The notes under the pieces are model-generated. The model was not told the origin of the DNA, made no database searches, and saw nothing but the letters and a program-made list of their open reading frames with translations. A stretch of 64,000 bases of DNA. It comes from JBMOMT01 sp049324835. Its GTDB lineage: Bacteria > Chloroflexota > Anaerolineae > CAYNKW01. How positions within the stretch are numbered: position 1 is the first letter of the stretch; the number at the start of each line of letters is the position of its first letter. Made by a program: the position numbers and the translations under genes. The stretch is taken from contig JBMOMT010000074.1 of assembly GCA_049324835.1 (NCBI GenBank), forward strand, positions 115,589 to 179,588, written 5' to 3'. Shown in pieces: positions 37,194 to 45,650 of the stretch.

Positions 37194-37796
37194 TCAGGCC
37201 GGGCAGACCTCGTCCACGGCGATGTCGAAACCACCGATCGCCGTCGAGGGAACCTGCTCACCTGCCGCGTAACGGCCCGCCTGGGTATAGCTCCCGCCTT
37301 CCAGCCGGAAGGCTTCGATCTGGCGGCGGTCCACATCCACCATCCAGTATTCCCGCACCCCGGCCAGGGCGTACACTCGGAACTTGACGCGGCGGTCGTC
37401 CAGCCAGTTGGTCGGCGAGAGCACCTCGACGATCAGGTCTGGCGCGCCTTCGATGAGATTCTCTTTGACCATGTCCAGCCGCCCGGCGGCGATGAACAGC
37501 AGGTCCGGCTGCACCGGGCTGGCCAGGCCGGGCAGGATGACATCGATGGGGGCAGCATAAACCTTGCCCAGACGGTGGTTGCGTACAAATTGCGACATGG
37601 CCGTCGCCAGGTTGAGGATCGCTTCTTGATGTTTCGGTCGCGGGGCAGGGTTCATATAGAGGTCTCCTTCGATCACCTCGTAACGCCAGCCATCGTCGGG
37701 CAGGCGGCAGTAATCGTCGTAGGTCCACTGGCCCTGCAGCGGCCATACCTGCTCCGCCTGAACATCCAGCGTGGGTTTGAGCGTTTCAACAGCCAT
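37194..37796 (-). CDS. Uma2 family (DUF820) PD-(D/E)XK nuclease-like protein
   Basis: This 200-residue protein has the Uma2/DUF820 restriction-endonuclease-like fold. It has 'YEVIEGDLYMNP' with the first Glu, 'VQPDLLFI' with the Asp, 'PDLIVEVLSP' with the Glu, and 'RVKFRVYALAGVREYWMVD' with the usual Lys region. The biological role of the family is unclear. ATG 37796 follows GGGAGAGAG. It is a single gene, divergent from the S9 peptidase and with no partner modification gene. Confidence 0.88.
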   Translation of the reverse strand: MAVETLKPTLDVQAEQVWPLQGQWTYDDYCRLPDDGWRYEVIEGDLYMNPAPRPKHQEAILNLATAMSQFVRNHRLGKVYAAPIDVILPGLASPVQPDLLFIAAGRLDMVKENLIEGAPDLIVEVLSPTNWLDDRRVKFRVYALAGVREYWMVDVDRRQIEAFRLEGGSYTQAGRYAAGEQVPSTAIGGFDIAVDEVCPA

Positions 37797-37811
37797 AACT
37801 CTCTCTCCCAT

Positions 37812-37832
37812 AAACGTTTCACGTTTCACGTG
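37812..37832. repeat. tandem GTTTCACG-type repeat
   Basis: AAACGTTTCACGTTTCACGTG is the same motif family as the terminator arms at 7792-7822. Here it lies in the leader of the Uma2 gene rather than in a terminator. Confidence 0.5.
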
Positions 37833-37837
37833 CCACC

Positions 37838-37846
37838 AGTATACCA
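37838..37846 (-). promoter_or_regulatory. extended -10 promoter for the Uma2 gene
   Basis: On the minus strand the sequence reads TGGTATACT, an extended -10. The -35 position (37861-37866) is poor and overlaps the inverted repeat at 37853-37870. Confidence 0.5.
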
Positions 37847-37852
37847 CATTTT

Positions 37853-37870
37853 CGAGTGGCCTGCCACTCG
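37853..37870. repeat. 8-bp inverted repeat, possible operator in divergent promoter region
   Basis: CGAGTGGC and GCCACTCG are separated by two bases between the divergent Uma2 and S9 peptidase genes. The repeat covers the -35 position of the Uma2 promoter and lies 15 bases before the peptidase ATG. Confidence 0.5.
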
Positions 37871-37885
37871 CGGAAAGGATGCATC

Positions 37886-39667
37886 ATGTCTCTGACCTTT
37901 GATTTCGACCGTTACCTCAACGTTCGCAGCGCCTGCACGCCGGCCTGGCTGGCAGGCGGGCGCATCGCCTTTCTCAGCGACATCACCGGCACGCCCCAGG
38001 TCTGGGCGGTAGATGCCAGCGGCGGCTGGCCGGATCAGCTCACCTTCTTTCAGGACAAGGTGTGGACGCTCAACGCCGCGCCAGATGGTGAGTCACTCAT
38101 CTGCAGCCGCGACATCGGCGGCAACGAGCGTTACCAGCTCTTTTTCGTCTCTGCCGATGGGGCCGTTGTGCGTCGCTTGAGCCGTGACGATCAGGCCATC
38201 CACCATTTCGGCGGCTGGTCGCACGATGGCCGGCAGGTGGCCTACGTCAGCAATGCCCGCAACGGCATTCACTTTGATGCCTACGTGCAGGCCGTGGATG
38301 GCGGCGAGCCGCGGCTGGTTTTCCAGAGCGATGGCAACTATCACGTCGTGGCCTGGTCGCCGGATGATAACCAGCTCATCCTGGCGCACGAGGTCAGTTC
38401 GGCTCACCAACCGCTCTACCTGCTGGATCTGGCCAGCGGCGACATTCGTCCGCTGACGCCGGAGGACGAGCCGGTGAGCAACCCCGCGGTGCGTTGGGCC
38501 GCCGATGGTACGCTCTACCTGCTCACCGACCGCGAGCGCGATTTTGTGGGCCTGGCGCGACTGGACCTCCGCAGCGGCCAGGCGACCTACCTGGTGGATC
38601 ATCACTGGGATGTGGAGTCACTGGCCGTTTCGCCCGATGCCCGCAGCCTGGCCTACACCGTCAATGCCGATGGTTACGCCCGGCTCTACGTTCACGACCT
38701 GGCGGTGGGACAATCGGTCCAGGTGTTGGGCCTGCCGCCAGGCGTCGTGGGAGAACCGGTCTTTTCACCCGATGGAACCCAGGTGGCGGTCAGCGTGCAA
38801 AGCCCGCGGCACAACCTGGATGTCTGGCTGGTCGACGCGAACAGCCTGGATTGCCGGCAGGTGACGCACAGCTCGTTGGCGGGCATCCCTCGTGATTCAC
38901 TCGCCGAACCCGAGTTGATCCACTACCCGACGTTCGACGGGCGCAGCATCCCGGCCTTCTTTTACCGGCCGCCGGGGGGCGAATCGCCGCTGCCGGTGAT
39001 CCTCTACGTTCACGGCGGCCCGACCAGCCAGGCGCGGCCCGATTTCGACCCGCGCTTTCAGTTTTTCCTCAGCCGGGGTTACGCCATCCTGGCGCCCAAC
39101 GTGCGTGGCTCGTCCGGTTATGGCAAGGCCTGTATGGCTCTGGACGATGTGCGCCTGCGCATGGACTCGGTGGCCGATCTCAAATATGCCGTCGAGTGGC
39201 TGCGCGCCTCCGGCGTGGTCGATCCAACCCGCATCGCCATTTATGGCCGCAGCTATGGCGGTTTCATGGTGCTGGCCGCCGTCACGACCTATCCCGAGCT
39301 GTGGGCGGCGGCGGTGGACGTGGTGGGCATCGCCAACTGGGTGACGTTCCTGGAGAACACCGGCCCCTGGCGGCGCGCCCATCGCGAACAAGAGTACGGC
39401 AGCCTGGAACACGACCGCGAGTTTCTGGAGAGCATCTCACCCATCCACCGGGTGGATCGCATCCGCGCGCCCATGTTGGTCATCCACGGGGCCAACGATC
39501 CGCGTGTGCCGGTGGCGGAAGCGGATCAGATCGTGAGCCGCCTGCGGGCGCGGGGCCATCCTGTGGAATACCTGCGTTACGAGGACGAAGGTCACAAGAT
39601 CGCCAAGCTGGGCAATCGCATCGACTCGTTCACCCGCATGGCCGGCTTTCTGGCCCGTTATCTCTGA
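37886..39667 (+). CDS. S9 family serine peptidase (prolyl oligopeptidase / acylaminoacyl-peptidase type)
   Basis: This 593-residue cytosolic peptidase has no signal peptide. An N-terminal beta-propeller (about 10-330) with repeated 'WSPDD', 'FSPDG'-like blades precedes an alpha/beta hydrolase domain. The catalytic triad is Ser456 in 'YGRSYGGF', Asp538 in 'HGANDPRVP' and His570 in 'DEGHKIAK'. Other support is 'YVHGGPTSQ' and 'NVRGSSGYG'. ATG 37886 follows GGAAAGGAT. It probably trims short peptides. A terminator follows. Confidence 0.94.
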   Translation: MSLTFDFDRYLNVRSACTPAWLAGGRIAFLSDITGTPQVWAVDASGGWPDQLTFFQDKVWTLNAAPDGESLICSRDIGGNERYQLFFVSADGAVVRRLSRDDQAIHHFGGWSHDGRQVAYVSNARNGIHFDAYVQAVDGGEPRLVFQSDGNYHVVAWSPDDNQLILAHEVSSAHQPLYLLDLASGDIRPLTPEDEPVSNPAVRWAADGTLYLLTDRERDFVGLARLDLRSGQATYLVDHHWDVESLAVSPDARSLAYTVNADGYARLYVHDLAVGQSVQVLGLPPGVVGEPVFSPDGTQVAVSVQSPRHNLDVWLVDANSLDCRQVTHSSLAGIPRDSLAEPELIHYPTFDGRSIPAFFYRPPGGESPLPVILYVHGGPTSQARPDFDPRFQFFLSRGYAILAPNVRGSSGYGKACMALDDVRLRMDSVADLKYAVEWLRASGVVDPTRIAIYGRSYGGFMVLAAVTTYPELWAAAVDVVGIANWVTFLENTGPWRRAHREQEYGSLEHDREFLESISPIHRVDRIRAPMLVIHGANDPRVPVAEADQIVSRLRARGHPVEYLRYEDEGHKIAKLGNRIDSFTRMAGFLARYL

Positions 39668-39689
39668 TTCGTTCGACCTGTTTCAGCTC

Positions 39690-39721
39690 AACGCCCGATT
39701 TGCCAGAATCGGGCGTTTTTT
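39690..39721 (+). terminator. strong Rho-independent terminator after the S9 peptidase
   Basis: An 11-bp stem AACGCCCGATT/AATCGGGCGTT with a 6-base loop is followed by a T-run. It separates the peptidase from the signalling operon. Confidence 0.9.
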
Positions 39722-39800
39722 GTTGCCTTGCGTTTGCGTTACGGAATGGACACATCGAAACGATATTTACTGCTCTTTTACACACGATGACAAAGAAAAA

Positions 39801-39832
39801 TGGTATAATATACCTGTGTATAACAGGGTATA
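39801..39832 (+). promoter_or_regulatory. extended -10 promoter with overlapping palindrome for the GAF signalling operon
   Basis: TGGTATAAT (39801-39809) is a perfect extended -10; no good -35 is seen. It is overlapped by the palindrome TATACCTGT (39809-39817) / ACAGGGTATA (39823-39832), which covers the likely transcription start. The first gene of the operon encodes a DNA-binding protein, so self-regulation is plausible. Confidence 0.6.
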
Positions 39833-39872
39833 AACGAGGGCAACTCGGCAACATTTCTGCGGGGGCAGGACT

Positions 39873-40430
39873 ATGGAAGAGTTGATGACCATACAGGACG
39901 TCGCCGCCTACCTGAGAATGAGTTCGCAGACGATCTATCGCATGGCCCAGCGCGGCCAGATCCCGGCGCTCAAGATACAGAATCGCTGGCGCTTTCGGCG
40001 CAGCGACATCGAGTCGTGGTTATCGCTGGACGATGGCTCGTCGCCGGGTTGTGTTCTGGTCGTCGATGGTAATTTGCAAGAGGCGGGTTTCGTGGCCCGG
40101 ACGCTCCAGGCAGATGGTTATCACGTGAGCCTGGCGCCAACGGCTCAGATGGCCATCCAGCAGGTGGGGCAACGGCCATTCGATCTGATCTATCTGGAGC
40201 TGGCATTGCCGGATATGAGCGGCGCCCAGGTGTTGAGGGTCATTCGGCAGATCGACGCTGCCGCGGGAGTGGTGGTGATCACGGGCAACGATGAAAGGCA
40301 TCTATTGCACGAGATTCTGGAACCAGGCACTTTTACGGCGCTGGTCAGGCCGTTTGGCGCCGATGAGATCATTGAAACGGCCCGCATGTATAGCTGGGCC
40401 GGCACGAAAAAGGGTGAGGCTGCATCATGA
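39873..40430 (+). CDS. excisionase-type HTH fused to a degenerate receiver domain
   Basis: This 185-residue protein joins an excisionase/MerR-like DNA-binding domain (residues 1-50, 'MTIQDVAAYLRMSSQTIYRM', 'RWRFRRSDIESWL') to a receiver fold (about 58-172). The receiver is degenerate: the phosphoacceptor Asp is Glu109 ('IYLELALPDMSG'), the acidic pair is reduced to one Asp ('VVDGN'), and the usual KP Lys is Arg159 ('VRPFG'). It is the first gene of the operon and overlaps the next by ATGA. It may act as a constitutive regulator of the operon promoter. Confidence 0.88.
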   Translation: MEELMTIQDVAAYLRMSSQTIYRMAQRGQIPALKIQNRWRFRRSDIESWLSLDDGSSPGCVLVVDGNLQEAGFVARTLQADGYHVSLAPTAQMAIQQVGQRPFDLIYLELALPDMSGAQVLRVIRQIDAAAGVVVITGNDERHLLHEILEPGTFTALVRPFGADEIIETARMYSWAGTKKGEAAS

Positions 40431-40810
40431 CTGACAAAAAAATCCTGTACATCGAGGATAATTACGAAAATCGTATTCTGGTCAGGCGGGTGTTGGAAGT
40501 GGAGGGGTACACCGTTCTTGAGGCGGCGGATGGATTGGCGGGCATCCGGCTGGCCGATTCGGAAAAACCGGCTCTGATCCTGATGGACATCAACCTGCCC
40601 GAGGTCGATGGCTACGAGGTGACGGCCCGCCTGCGGCAGAACGCAGCGTTGAGCCACGTGCCTATTGTGGCCCTCACGGCCAACGTGCTCAAAGGCGACC
40701 GCGAGCGATCGCTGGCGGCCGGCTGCGATGGTTACATCCAGAAACCTATCGACGTCGACCTGTTGCCCGGCCAGATCGCTGCCTTTTTGCGTGAGGGTCG
40801 GAGCCGGTGA
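40427..40810 (+). CDS. stand-alone response regulator receiver
   Basis: This 127-residue CheY-like protein has all key residues: acidic 'YIEDN', phosphoacceptor Asp in 'LILMDINLPEVDG', Thr in 'VALTAN' and Lys in 'IQKPID'. No output domain is attached. It probably carries phosphoryl groups within the system or acts by protein contact. It overlaps the upstream gene by 4 bases. Confidence 0.93.
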   Translation: MTDKKILYIEDNYENRILVRRVLEVEGYTVLEAADGLAGIRLADSEKPALILMDINLPEVDGYEVTARLRQNAALSHVPIVALTANVLKGDRERSLAAGCDGYIQKPIDVDLLPGQIAAFLREGRSR

Positions 40811-40822
40811 TGGGGGAGGGAT

Positions 40823-41257
40823 ATGATGAGCGTTGATCCTGCTGAAGCCCGCGTTTTGGTAGTCGAGGACAATCTGCACAACTATTTACTGATCACTCGC
40901 CTGCTTTCGTATCTGGGGGTCAGACATCAGGAATGGAAACGCTCCGGGCAGCAGGTATTGGAGACGGCCGATGGTATGTCGCAGGTGGATTTGATCCTGC
41001 TGGATATTCATCTGCCCTACGAGGATGGTTACGAGGCGTTGCGTAAACTGCGCAGCAGCGCCCGTTTTGCCCACACGCCCATCGTGGCGGTGACGGCCGA
41101 CGCCAGCCAGTCTAACCTGCGGCGTGCCAGGGAGGCAGGATTCAGTGGTTTCATCGGTAAACCCATCGACGCCGATGGTTTTCTGGAGCAGATTACGACC
41201 ATCCTGGATGGCGGCGAGGTCTGGGATCTCGGTTCTGAGGGCAGGGTGGCTGCCTGA
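40823..41257 (+). CDS. second stand-alone response regulator receiver
   Basis: This 144-residue receiver-only protein has acidic 'VVEDNL', phosphoacceptor Asp in 'LILLDIHLPYEDG', Thr in 'VAVTAD' and Lys in 'IGKPID'. It differs from the preceding receiver in the helix 1-2 region and has a ~15-residue polar C-terminal tail. GAGGGATATG gives the ribosome-binding site; ATG 40826 is an alternative start. Gaps to neighbours are 12 and 25 bases. Confidence 0.92.
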   Translation: MMSVDPAEARVLVVEDNLHNYLLITRLLSYLGVRHQEWKRSGQQVLETADGMSQVDLILLDIHLPYEDGYEALRKLRSSARFAHTPIVAVTADASQSNLRRAREAGFSGFIGKPIDADGFLEQITTILDGGEVWDLGSEGRVAA

Positions 41258-41282
41258 TACGATGGGGCTGATGGTGTGAGGC

Positions 41283-43352
41283 ATGTCTGAGCGCACGGCG
41301 TCTGTTGGGCCAGCACAAACCATTACCGGCATGAGAGGCGGCCTGGGCCGCACTCTGCTTTCTGCTTTTCTGTTGTTCACCATCGTTCCTCTGGCGATGG
41401 TCAGTTTTTTGGCTGTGGACCGGGCGCGCCAGGACTTGCGTCAGGAGGTGATCCTGCGGTTGACGGCGGTGGCGCAGCTCAAGGAGGCTCAGACTCAGGC
41501 CTGGGTCGCCGCGCAGAACGATCCTCTGGCAGCGGATCTCGCCGCGCTGGGTGAGATCATGGTCGCTGGGGCCGAGTTGGGCGTGACCGGCGAGGCTTAT
41601 CTGGTGAGCGCAGACCTGATGCCGCTGACGCCCCTACGGGCTGCCGCCGAAAACGGCTCTATGGCGCCGGATTTGCGCACCGAGGGGGTGGAGGCGGCGC
41701 TGGCAGGCGGCAGCGGTGCGGCCCTCTACGATGGCTACGACGGTCGACCGGTGGTGGGCGTCTACCGCTGGTTGCCCTCGCTCCAGGCGGCGCTCATCGT
41801 GGAGCAGGCTCAGAGTGAAGCTTTTGCCCGCGGCGATGCCCTGGCTACGCGGCTCATCGGGGCCACACTGGCAGTGGCGCTGCTCACCACCTTGCTGGCC
41901 GCCGTCATCACCCGCCGTTTGAGTCGACCTATCGTGCAGTTGACCCTCTCGGCGGTCAGAATCGCCGGCGGCGATCTGGAGCAAGCGGTGATGGTGGAGC
42001 GTCGCGACGAGATCGGTATTCTGGGGCAGGCTTTTAACATCATGACCGCCGAGCTGCGCGCGCTCTATCACGGCCTGGAGCAAAAAGTGGCCGAGCGCAC
42101 CGCCCAGTTGGAGGAGGCCAACCAGCAATTGTGTTACCAGGCCATGCAGCTGGCCCTGAGCGCCGAGCTGGGGCGTGCCATTACGTCCATTCTGGATCTG
42201 GACGAGTTGTTGCAAACCGTCGTCGAGCTCATCCACGGTAGTTATCGTTTGCGCCAGGTGGGCATCTATCTGTTCGATAAAGAGGGCCGCCGCATCGTCA
42301 AACAGGCGAGCATTGGCTGGGATGGCAGTCGCATCGGCGATCTGAACATGGAGGCTGTACACTCGCAGAGTGTGATCGGCCTGGCAGTGGCGGACGGTTG
42401 CCCTCACGGCGATGATCTTTGGACCAACGTGGCCATTCCGCTGCGGGCCGGCCAGCGCGTGATGGGTGTGTTGAAATTGCAGGCCTATCGCGGCGATGAA
42501 CTGGCCGAGACAGACATCGACGTGTTGCAGACGCTGGGTGATCAGGTGAGTATTGCCGTGCAGAATGCGCAGACCTACGCCGTCGAAAAGGGCACCGTGG
42601 AGCGGCTTCACCGTCTGGATCAGATCCGCACCCGTTCCTTGAGCAGCATGTCCAGAGAGTTGGCCACGTCGCTCAACTCGATCATTGGCTTTTCGCGGCT
42701 GATCCTCAAGGGTATCGATGGCCCTCTGACCGAGCAGCAGCACTCGGATGTCATGACCATCAATCGTAGCGGGCAGCATCTGCAGGGTTTGCTGGACGAC
42801 GTTCTAGAGCTCATCGATCTGGAGAACGGCGATCAGCCACTTCAGCAGCAGGCCACCACTTTGAGTGGCGTGGTGGACGATGCCCTGCACCAAGTTTCGT
42901 CGCTGGCAGAGGGCAAAGCCATCAGTTTACATGCCCGTTGCCCGATAGATTTGCCCGCACTCCACGCCGACGGCCAGCGTTTGCGACAGGCGGTGAGTTA
43001 TCTGTTGTCCAGCGCTATCGAAGCTTCCTCCGACGGGGCGATCACCCTGGGGGCCGGCCTGGCTCAGGACGGTGATGAGGTGGTGGTGGGCATTGTCGTC
43101 GGTAACCAGGATGCCTGGCCCAACGGAAACGGTGAGTCGAGCGCGCTGTTCGAAGGCTTGTCCGAAGAGTTGCTCTGGGATGGTAGCGACATCGGCATCC
43201 GTCTGATGTTGAGCAAACGCATCATCGAGCTGCACGGCGGCAGCATGTGGGTGAGCCACGATCCCTCACAGCGCACGAGATTTGTCTTTACGCTGCCTCT
43301 TGCGGCGGAGGGCAACGCGTGTGCCCTGGAAAAAATGGAGAATGGAGCATGA
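41283..43352 (+). CDS. sensor pseudo-histidine kinase (HAMP, GAF, degenerate kinase core)
   Basis: This is a 689-residue membrane sensor. The first membrane helix (about 25-45) precedes an extracytoplasmic region (about 46-190), a second helix (about 190-210) and HAMP (about 211-262). A coiled coil and GAF (about 285-435) follow, then a DHp/HATPase-like region (445-675). The H-box reads 'MSRELATSLNS', with Arg458 where His is required. The N-box is 'AVSYLLSSAIEA' with no Asn, and no DTGIGI-type G1 box is visible. The DHp is otherwise close to that of the intact kinase at the end of the operon ('ILKGIDGPLT'). Confidence 0.9.
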   Translation: MSERTASVGPAQTITGMRGGLGRTLLSAFLLFTIVPLAMVSFLAVDRARQDLRQEVILRLTAVAQLKEAQTQAWVAAQNDPLAADLAALGEIMVAGAELGVTGEAYLVSADLMPLTPLRAAAENGSMAPDLRTEGVEAALAGGSGAALYDGYDGRPVVGVYRWLPSLQAALIVEQAQSEAFARGDALATRLIGATLAVALLTTLLAAVITRRLSRPIVQLTLSAVRIAGGDLEQAVMVERRDEIGILGQAFNIMTAELRALYHGLEQKVAERTAQLEEANQQLCYQAMQLALSAELGRAITSILDLDELLQTVVELIHGSYRLRQVGIYLFDKEGRRIVKQASIGWDGSRIGDLNMEAVHSQSVIGLAVADGCPHGDDLWTNVAIPLRAGQRVMGVLKLQAYRGDELAETDIDVLQTLGDQVSIAVQNAQTYAVEKGTVERLHRLDQIRTRSLSSMSRELATSLNSIIGFSRLILKGIDGPLTEQQHSDVMTINRSGQHLQGLLDDVLELIDLENGDQPLQQQATTLSGVVDDALHQVSSLAEGKAISLHARCPIDLPALHADGQRLRQAVSYLLSSAIEASSDGAITLGAGLAQDGDEVVVGIVVGNQDAWPNGNGESSALFEGLSEELLWDGSDIGIRLMLSKRIIELHGGSMWVSHDPSQRTRFVFTLPLAAEGNACALEKMENGA

Positions 43353-44116
43353 CGCTGCCCAGAGTCGTTGTGGTCGCCAGTCAAAAAGGGGGGGTAGCCA
43401 AAACCACCACCTGTCTCTCGTTGGGTGCGAGCCTGGCCGAACAGGGGCAGGGCGTTCTGTTGATGGATCTGGATCCCCAGGCCCACCTGACACTCTCGTT
43501 GGGGCTAAAGCCGGAGGCCCTGCGCCATACGGTCAAAGACGCCTTTCTGGGTCACGCCTCGCTGGTGGGCATCACCCGCGAGACGGGTATACCGCTGCTC
43601 GATCTGGCGCCGGCCAATCAGGGACTGGGTGTGTTAGACAGGCTGCTCTATGGGCGCTCCAATTACGAGTTTTTCCTCAAACAACGACTGGCTGCCGAAA
43701 ACGGTCGTTTTTACGATCTGATCCTCATCGACTGCCCACCGGCATTTGGCACACTCACCTTGAATGCGCTCACCGCTGCTGAACTGCTCATTATCCCCAC
43801 ACAGTGCGAGTTTTTTGCCAGCCGATCGTTGCGCCACGTGCTGCAACTGGTGCAGTTGGTGCGTGAAAAAACCAACCCGGCCCTGAGTTACCGCGTGCTG
43901 ATCACGCTGTTCGACCGGCGCAACCGAGTCTCGCACGTCATTCGTAAACAACTTGAGCATGCCTTTTCCGGCGCGTTGTTTGAGACGGTCATCGAGGTCG
44001 ATACCAAACTACGCGAGAGCCCCGTGGTGGGGCAGCCGATCACCCGCTACGCGCCCCACACCCGGGGCGCAGCGCAGTATCGCGCCCTGGCCCAGGAGTT
44101 GATCGATCATGCCTGA
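43349..44116 (+). CDS. orphan ParA/MinD-like ATPase
   Basis: This 255-residue deviant Walker A ATPase has 'SQKGGVAKTTT' with both lysines, 'LMDLDPQAHLTLSLG' and 'LIDCPPAFGTLT'. Such ATPases segregate plasmids or place protein clusters on the nucleoid or membrane. No ParB gene or clear parS site is next to it, and it is embedded between two sensor genes with overlaps on both sides (4 and 8 bases). That makes a role in positioning the sensor assembly more likely than DNA partition. This is inference. Confidence 0.92.
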   Translation: MTLPRVVVVASQKGGVAKTTTCLSLGASLAEQGQGVLLMDLDPQAHLTLSLGLKPEALRHTVKDAFLGHASLVGITRETGIPLLDLAPANQGLGVLDRLLYGRSNYEFFLKQRLAAENGRFYDLILIDCPPAFGTLTLNALTAAELLIIPTQCEFFASRSLRHVLQLVQLVREKTNPALSYRVLITLFDRRNRVSHVIRKQLEHAFSGALFETVIEVDTKLRESPVVGQPITRYAPHTRGAAQYRALAQELIDHA

Positions 44117-45650
44117 GGGAAAACTTCACGAACAGCTTGAGGAGTTGTTCTCCGATGCCGACATCCCGCAACCGCGGCCGCCACAGACATCTACAGCAGA
44201 GTCGTTGGCCCCGATGGGTCTCGTGGCCGATGGGGAGGTTCGGGTTGCAGCCTCACAGGCGCCGCAAGAGGCGCCGGCCAATGCCGGCATCCAGACCGAC
44301 GGTTCGGCGGTCGGAGGGCTGCGAACGTGGCAGGCCCAATTGCTGCGGGTCATTCTATACACCCTTGTCGTGCTGGGTGGCCTGGCGGTCCTGGGAATCA
44401 TTTACCACGTGTACCTGGGAGGTCGCCAGGTATGGCAAATACCACTGTTTTTGGTCATCTATGCCACTCTTCTCCTGGTGACGTTCTGGCGACGAGTTCC
44501 CTACATGGTGCAGGCGGGCGCTTTGCTGGCGCTGCTCTATGGCCTGGCTGTTTTCAACCTGGCGGTTTATGGCCAGACCGGCAACGGGTTTCTGCTGGCG
44601 ATGGCCGCGTCCTTTTTTGCTGCCCTGTTTCTGGAGCGGCGAGCCGGATTCAGCCTGCTGGCTGTCACGACCCTGACCGCGTTGGTGTTTGCCTGGCTTT
44701 TTGTGAGTGGTCTCGTTGCCATTCCGACAGAAAACCAGTTGATCGTCGCCAATCTGGGCTCGTGGCTCAGCAAAATTGCCGCTTTTTTCATCTTGACGCT
44801 GGCGTTGATCGTGTCTCAGAATTACCTGCTGCACCGATTCAACGATTCGCTCGCAAAAAGCCAGAATCTGGCTGAAGAACTGGAAATCCATCGGCGTCAC
44901 CTGGCAGAGCAGGTCATCGAGCGCACCCGGCAACTCGACCGCCGCGCGACCTTGTTGCAGGCCGCCGCCGAGGTCTCCCGCGCCGCCAGCTCTGTGTTGG
45001 ATCCCCCATCGCTGATCCGCCAGACGGTGAATCTCGTCCGAGATCGGTTCGATTACTATTACGTCGGTCTGTTCCTGTTGGACGCTGAAGGTCGATGGGC
45101 AGAGTTAAAGGCCGGCACCGGTGAGGCCGGACGCGCCATGCTGGCTCGGAGCCACCGGTTGGAGGTGGGGGGCGACTCGATGATCGGCCGGTGCACCGCT
45201 CACGGCCAGGCGCGCATCGCACTCGACGTGGGCCAGGAAGCCATTCGATTCGACAACCCCCTGCTGCCCGAAACCCGCTCCGAGATGGCCTTACCTCTCG
45301 TCTCGCGTGGACAGATCATAGGCGCGCTCACCGTACAGAGCGCCGAACCTGAGGCCTTTTCAGAGGAAGACATTACAGTTTTGCAGACCATGGCCGATCA
45401 GGTGGCCGACGCCATCGAAAACGCCCACCTGCTGCAAGAAACAGAACATCTGGCTCGCCGCAATCGACTCGTCTCCGAGATCTCGGCCAGGATGGGCAAC
45501 ACCCTCGATCTGGACGACCTTTTGCAGACCACTGTGCAAGAGATGGCTCGAGCGCTCGGTGCATCGGAAGCGGTGATCCGCCTCCATGCCACCGCACCTG
45601 TGGATCACGGCGGTGATAATGGCTCTGGCGGATCGGAGGAGGTTCCGTGA
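44109..45650 (+). CDS. membrane GAF sensor without output domain (1)
   Basis: The 513 residues consist of a hydrophilic N-terminal arm (1-75), six membrane helices (about 79-241), a coiled coil (about 245-285), one GAF domain (about 281-445), and a C-terminal 44-residue tail (about 452-495). The tail resembles only the first helix and strand of another GAF. The GAF has 'YYYVGLFLLD', Cys362 in 'SMIGRC' and 'RFDNPLLPETRSEMALPL'. There is no kinase, cyclase, phosphatase or DNA-binding domain. The start overlaps the ParA-like gene, whose product could contact the N-terminal arm. Confidence 0.9.
   Translation: MPEGKLHEQLEELFSDADIPQPRPPQTSTAESLAPMGLVADGEVRVAASQAPQEAPANAGIQTDGSAVGGLRTWQAQLLRVILYTLVVLGGLAVLGIIYHVYLGGRQVWQIPLFLVIYATLLLVTFWRRVPYMVQAGALLALLYGLAVFNLAVYGQTGNGFLLAMAASFFAALFLERRAGFSLLAVTTLTALVFAWLFVSGLVAIPTENQLIVANLGSWLSKIAAFFILTLALIVSQNYLLHRFNDSLAKSQNLAEELEIHRRHLAEQVIERTRQLDRRATLLQAAAEVSRAASSVLDPPSLIRQTVNLVRDRFDYYYVGLFLLDAEGRWAELKAGTGEAGRAMLARSHRLEVGGDSMIGRCTAHGQARIALDVGQEAIRFDNPLLPETRSEMALPLVSRGQIIGALTVQSAEPEAFSEEDITVLQTMADQVADAIENAHLLQETEHLARRNRLVSEISARMGNTLDLDDLLQTTVQEMARALGASEAVIRLHATAPVDHGGDNGSGGSEEVP

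Noticed and set aside
37194..37796. Uma2 protein as part of a restriction-modification or defence island
   Set aside because: There is no methyltransferase, helicase or other defence gene nearby, and Uma2 genes are usually scattered singly.
37815..37832. possible parS site for the ParA-like ATPase
   Set aside because: GTTTCACGTG matches only part of the parS consensus, the other half is CCACC, there is no ParB gene nearby, and it belongs to a dispersed GTTTCACG repeat.
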